Shown piece after piece: positions 58,816 to 64,000 of a DNA stretch of 64,000 nt (positions within the stretch are counted from its first letter, which is position 1; each line of letters begins with the position of its first letter). The notes beneath the pieces were generated by a model. It saw only the letters and a program-made list of their open reading frames with translations, ran no database searches and had not been told where the DNA came from. The position numbers and the translations under genes are program-made. The DNA comes from Isochrysis galbana (Eukaryota; Haptophyta; Isochrysidales; Isochrysidaceae), in assembly GCA_018136815.1 (NCBI GenBank), contig CM030934.1, forward strand, positions 6,840,573-6,904,572, in the 5' to 3' direction.

Positions 58816-61800
58816 GAGTCTGAGCCCAGTCCAGTCATCACCGGTATCACCAGTCTCCATCGCTACGACGATGGAGGCGCAGTTCTCCGGTTCTTCCCCA
58901 CTTTCTTTCGAGTCCGGAGTCCAAGCCTGTTTTGAGCAAACCCCGTTCTGAGCCATCGAGTCGAGTCCGAGTCCGAGTTTACAATGTCACCGAGCCCTAC
59001 CACCGCGGTCGACCGCCAGGATTAACGGAGCTCCAGCCACCCACTGAGCCTCCGACGACCACTCCTTCCGAGGGAGTGTTCACCTTCGGTCCTCCACGCC
59101 CGAGTCTGAGTCATTTGGAATCTCCGGTCACGTCCAGAATTCCAACCACACCCGAGCCCCGTTTCACGAGCCACCGCGTATCGAGTCCAAACACAAGCTG
59201 ACGCCGAAGCCCTCGACGACAGCCACTGTGTCCTTATCCCAGCCACCGTTTCGAGTCTCCCGCAGCCGGCCTGCCACTCCAGCAAGCTGCACGCCGCCGA
59301 GCCGATCCCTTCCGTTTCCGTTCCGAGTCCGAGTCCAATCGCACAAGACAATGCATCCCGAGCCCGCGTAATCAAGCCCGTCACCGAGTCCGAGATTACG
59401 GCCGCACCGAGCCAACCGGTGCTGGCCACCGTGCCCCTATCGTCATCACAAGCGTCAGCCTCGTCCTCACCGACGGTTGCGACGCCAGGGGGCTTCACCT
59501 TTGGGCCGGCACCGTCCGTTCCCATTTCGAAAGTGAGCCCTGTTTTCAGTGCCCAGCACGCCAGAAACGACGAGTCCGAGTCCGAGTACCAATTAACGTC
59601 ACCGCGGAGTCTGCGGTCGACCACCGGCGTTCCCACGCCACCCCATCAACCGAGAGCCATGGAGGAGCTGGCACAGCCGTCTCCTAGCCCCTCTGAAGTC
59701 GCCGAGTCTTCCGAATTCGAGTCTGAATCCACCGTAATTTCAGCGGTCCATCCACCCGCTAGCCCGAGCCAAGTCCTCCGAAGAATGCTTCGCATTGCAG
59801 AACCTCTTCGGCCACCACCCACGCCAGCCGCTGCCGCAGAGCCACCACCCTGGCCTCAGCCTTCCCCGCAGCCGGCTTCTACGACAGCCACGTCCCTTCT
59901 TTCGCCGGCGCCGACCCCGCCGACGACAGATTGCAACGAAGTCGATGCCTGACCCGATTCCTCTCCCGACGTGACCATGGAGAGTGACCACAACTCCCTT
60001 GCACGTCGAGGAACGGCCGCCTCCCAAACCGAGCTTCTACGCCCATTGAGCCAGCCCAACCGAGTCTCTAAGCCATGTCCTTCATGTCTCTCACCGGTGG
60101 TCTCGCGGCCGCGGCGTCCGTCGCCGCAATCCGACACCCCACTTCTCCGAGTTTCTTCGTCAATCCCGTCCTCTGAGCCCGTCTCCACGTCGTCGATATC
60201 CGAGTCTTCTTCTATTCGTCCTACGTCGCCGCGGCCACCGGTCGCAGCCTCCAAGCACTGCCTGCCTCTCGATACCACTGCCACCGCCATCATGCGCGTG
60301 GCAGCGATCAATGCGTCCGCAATCCAGTCCTTCGATTCCTCTCGAAACAACTCCGATGTCGGCACCCGCGATGATACCCCGTCACCCGCTCTCCACGCTC
60401 TCGCCTCTCTTCGTGCACGAGCGAGCGGCTCTGCGGTGGTATTACCTCGCACCTCACGGAGGCAGCCCAAGAGCTCCGCCGGCCGCGCAGTGGCACCTTA
60501 GCCTCGCCTGCCGCCGCGCTACCCAAGCACTTCGATGAGCTTTGCGCTGAGCTCACGAAGACGAGTCAACAAGTCCAAGACGGGCTGACTTCTGGCTGTC
60601 ACGCCCCACGAGTTCTCGTCGTTGGTGAGACTAGCGGCGTCGTCTCCTCCATGTTCCTACTCGCCGGAGCTGATGTAGCTACGTGCGATTTGTATCCTTC
60701 CGAGATTGACTACGTGCCCCACTTCCAAGGCGACGCGCTTCATGTCCAAAACCTAGGTTGGGACCTAGTCATCGCCCACCCGCCCTGCACGTACCTCTCC
60801 GCCGTCAGCAGTCAATGGCTCTCCCAAGAACCCGGACGTCGTGCCGCTCTTGAGTCGGCCGCCCGCGTCTTCAAGTCAATGGCCTCCGCCACTGCTCCGT
60901 TTGTAGCGGTTGAGAACCCTCGGATGCATGCGGAAGCTCGCCGTTTAGTCGGGGGGTTGACCCCGACCCAATTCGTCCAACCCTGGGAGCACGGCACTGG
61001 ACACCAGAAAGCCACCGGGTTGTACCTCACCAAAGGGCTGCCGCCTCTCCAGCCAACCTGCGTCGTGGATGGCCGTGAGTCGGCCATGGCTAACCTCTCT
61101 CCTTCACCGCACCGTGGCGCTCTTCGCAGCCGCACCTACGTCGGTGTAGCTGGAGCGATGGCGACCCATTGGATGCCTGTTCTTCTTCGACATTTGAGCC
61201 AACAGGGAGACCAGCCATCGACGAAGAAACTGTCCGCGTTGGAGCTACTCGCTTGCGCGCGGCGCAGCCTATCGGACCGGCCTTCCCTTAGCTCGACTGA
61301 GGCTACCGCATACGAGCCGTGGTCGGCTCTTCATCGTTATGAGAGGGGGAGGGAATCTAGTGAAGTTTCTTCCGACCCCGTTGTTTCCCGTCCAGCTACT
61401 CCCGAGTCAGACAACCACGAAGACCAAAAAGAAACCCACGATAACCACGACAACGACACGCCACTCTACGCCTCCGAGTCTACTCTCCACGACCCATTCT
61501 CTCCATGGACCGCCCCGCCTCCGGCACGCGCGAGCTCGCCGCGTCCGACGACGCCGACGACTCTCCGGAAGCGGCGCCAACAATGGCAATCATTCGGAGT
61601 GAACGGGGACCAGAAATGGTCCAACGTCACGCTCGAAACCGCTGACGAAATAAGAGCGCAAGCTCTAGCCGGACGAGGCGCCGACGAGGAATCCGACCTC
61701 GCCGCTGCCGTCCGAGCGCCGATCGAGTTCGTGGAAGCCAAAGGCATCCGCGCCGAAGAGCTAGCCTCATTAGTTCGAAGACCCAAGACAGAAGCCCAAG

Positions 61801-64000
61801 CTCGTCTCGAGAAAGACTGGGAAAAGATGTCCGACCACCCGAGGCACCCCACCGACAAGAGAGGCCTGGGATACACTAGTCCCAAGCTATCACCCTGCAC
61901 CGCTACCAACGAGGACGACGCCTCTAGACCCTCTGCCACGATAGCGGCAGTCGGATTACCCGAAGAGACGACGATCACCATGACGACGAATTCACCCGAG
62001 CAACCACGCTGTCGACCAACCCCGTCCCCGTCCGACACCATCGCACACGTGACCGCGCACCGACCGGATAGCGTCGTGGATACCCTACCATCTGCCTACC
62101 CAAGGCATTGCCTATATGTTCGAGACCTAGTGGTCTGCCGCTCCGGCGAGGCTACCGGCAAAGAAGGAGTTATCTTAGCCGACTCCGCTCTCACGGTCAA
62201 CAATACACTCGCTGACACCGGAGCTGGCCCGTCGGTCGTGACCACTTCCCTCTTGTCCAGCCTACCCAAAGACGCATGCGTCGAGCGGCTGCCGCAAGCC
62301 GTAGTGACACCGCTCCATGGCCCAGACGGCCTACCTCTTATCACGCGAGGCAAGGCTCGGATCGTTTTCTCCGTCGGTGGATTTCTCTTTCGTCATACGT
62401 TCATGGTGATTGAAGGCAACCCGATGCTGCTGCTCGGGAACGACTTCTTAGCTACGCACGCCGCTTCGATTCAGCTCGCCTCCGACAGCACGGACGGCTC
62501 TATCACCCTCGGTGCTCCATCCACGGTGGCTCCTCTTGAGGTTAATGGCAGTCCAAGCCCCGACGCTCCGCCGATCTTTCGCGTCTCGACGTCACCGATA
62601 GCGGTGGTCCCTGTCAGCATGACTTGTGCACAGGTCTGTCCGACCTCCGCGAACCCAATCACGACTGACTTCTTCCGAGGGCCGCAGGCCACCAAAAACG
62701 ACAACCAGCTAGTCACCGAGCCTCTCTTCAGCACGGCCGATGAGTTTGCCGCCAAAGCGCCGGCATCATGTGGCTCCGAGTACCTCCTATACACCCACGA
62801 ACCTATCACGATCCCGGCCTATCATCGGGCAACGTTTCACGTCCGAATTCCGCTAGCTCTTCGAGAACACGAAGACTGCGCCATGCTCGTGGACCGACTC
62901 CCTACGCGTGAAACGATCGATAGCTCTCCTCTCGTCATTCCCCAAGTAGAGAGGTCGAACTCCGACCACACCATCGCGGTTACGGTGGTCAACACTGACC
63001 CCAAACCTCTACACCTTCCGTCGTTCCATCCTGTAGCTTCGCTACAGGTTCGATTCAAAATTCACGCTGGAACATATCGCCGCGTCGGGGCCGTTAACTC
63101 GCCGGATGTGATTGAGTCGCTCGACGAGGACCAGCGTAAGCTCCTCGAGGCAGCCAAGATCGACCCCGAAGGCCGTCTCTCGATGCCCCAACGTGAACAA
63201 GTTCGTCGTCTACTGGCCCGACGTATCGCTGCTTTCGCAATTGACCCGACCAACCCGAATCACACTCACGTGATGGAGGTAGAGCTACCGCTCAACCCTG
63301 GAGCCGAAGCTCACCGCCACGCACCGTCTAGAGTTGGACGAGAGGGTGAGAAGATCATAGAGGACGAAGTTTGCAAGATGGAGTCCGCGGGCATCATTAG
63401 GAAATCAAATTCGTCGTGGGCCTCTCGAGTCGTGCTAGTCACTAAGAAGGATGGCTCCGTACGTTTCTGCGTAGATTATCGCGACGTCAACTCCAAGCTT
63501 CGTCTAGAGGACAGCCCTCTTCCCCTCACGGTAGAAGCCATCGACCGATTGTCGTCCGGCCAAGGCAACCTTGATTCTCTATTCCTTTGCACCCTGGACC
63601 TGGCATCTGGTTTCTGGGGTATACCGATCAAAGAGTCCGATAAACATATCACCGCGTTCACTACTCATCGCGGCAAGTACGAGTTCAATTACTTGCCTTT
63701 TGGTGTTCAATCCGGTCCCTCGTATATGTGCCGCCTCATGGACGCCGCTCTCGGTGGGCTGGCATGGGAGATTTGTATGCCATACTTGGATGATGTCGGC
63801 GCCTGGTCGACAGGCGTAGGTGACTCGCTGCAGGCCAGGGAAGAGTCGTCATTCCAACAAATGTTACACCGTCTTGATCTTGTCTTGGAACGTCTCATCT
63901 GGGCGGGCCTCACTTGCAAGATGTCGAAATGCGTTTTCTTTGCCACCTCGGCTGAATATCTCGGCCACGTTGTTTCGCGTGAAGGTCTTCGGATGGATCC
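58816..64000 (+). pseudogene. pol: Third chromovirus segment, near-identical to 51220-56404
   Basis: The sequence repeats copy 2 at a constant offset of 7596-7597 bases. Single-base indels occur only in the first 1.7 kb (for example near 58915, 58957, 59005, 59098, 59262 and 60448); none was noticed after about 60500. The shared in-frame TGA (59950) is kept. The one-base loss near 60448 breaks the frame before the methyltransferase domain (PPC Cys codon at 60786-60788). Protease and RT follow, and the frame runs off the window end. It is likely the same locus assembled twice or an allele, less likely a tandem copy. Confidence 0.85.

Overview
This is GC-rich nuclear DNA of a eukaryotic alga with a complex plastid, most likely a haptophyte or relative. 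The evidence is GT-AG introns in at least three genes, two proteins with a signal peptide followed by a transit-like stretch (nucleoside diphosphate kinase, and an FKBP that also has a twin-arginine thylakoid signal), and dense retroelements. Neither plastid leader shows the Phe expected at the cleavage site in diatoms. The species is not identified. Two 100-N gaps (12796-12895, 58716-58815) mark scaffold joins.

Layout. 1-3630: a minus-strand LINE copy lacking most of its endonuclease-RT. 4059-9992: host genes FKBP (-), an uncertain ORF (+), NDK (-) and an EEF2KMT-like methyltransferase (+). 10198-12795: LINE 5' ends, ORF1 and a broken EN-RT, cut by a gap. 12896-22684: Ty3/gypsy chromovirus copy 1 with its 3' LTR, followed by an inverted LTR/gag fragment, a Harbinger-like remnant and a solo LTR with target-site duplication. 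27021-29717: a large tandem-repeat organellar RNA-type protein. 30319-32480: retroposon debris rich in hairpins and homopolymers. 32811-33041: CMC4-like twin CX9C protein (-). 35914-36723: HAD-like protein (+). 37482-38127 and 40779-42661: more short retroposons, one with a perfect 16-bp TSD. 39201-40190: two-exon fatty-acid-hydroxylase family enzyme (+). 43338-45922: multi-exon Val/Glu/Lys/Pro-repeat (alveolin/articulin-like) protein (-). 47413-58715: inverted LTRs and chromovirus copy 2. 58816-64000: a near-identical second assembly of part of copy 2.

The most notable system is the chromovirus. Its polyprotein carries, between gag and protease, a complete-looking domain of the phage-type DNA cytosine methyltransferase family (PPC, ENP, QPW and RSRTY motifs). 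The domain is kept in two diverged copies while flanking linkers drift. In both copies gag ends in a single UAG and pol continues in the same open frame, which suggests stop-codon read-through. The same proteins carry aspartic protease, RT, RNase H, integrase and a chromodomain, so one element would combine chromatin targeting with possible DNA methylation.

The second notable system is a retroposon family whose 5' end is a short hairpin directly before ATGGAGCGCGC. Seven copies have different stem sequences but preserved pairing. One 671-bp copy with a 16-bp TSD shows that the hairpin lies at the element's 5' terminus.
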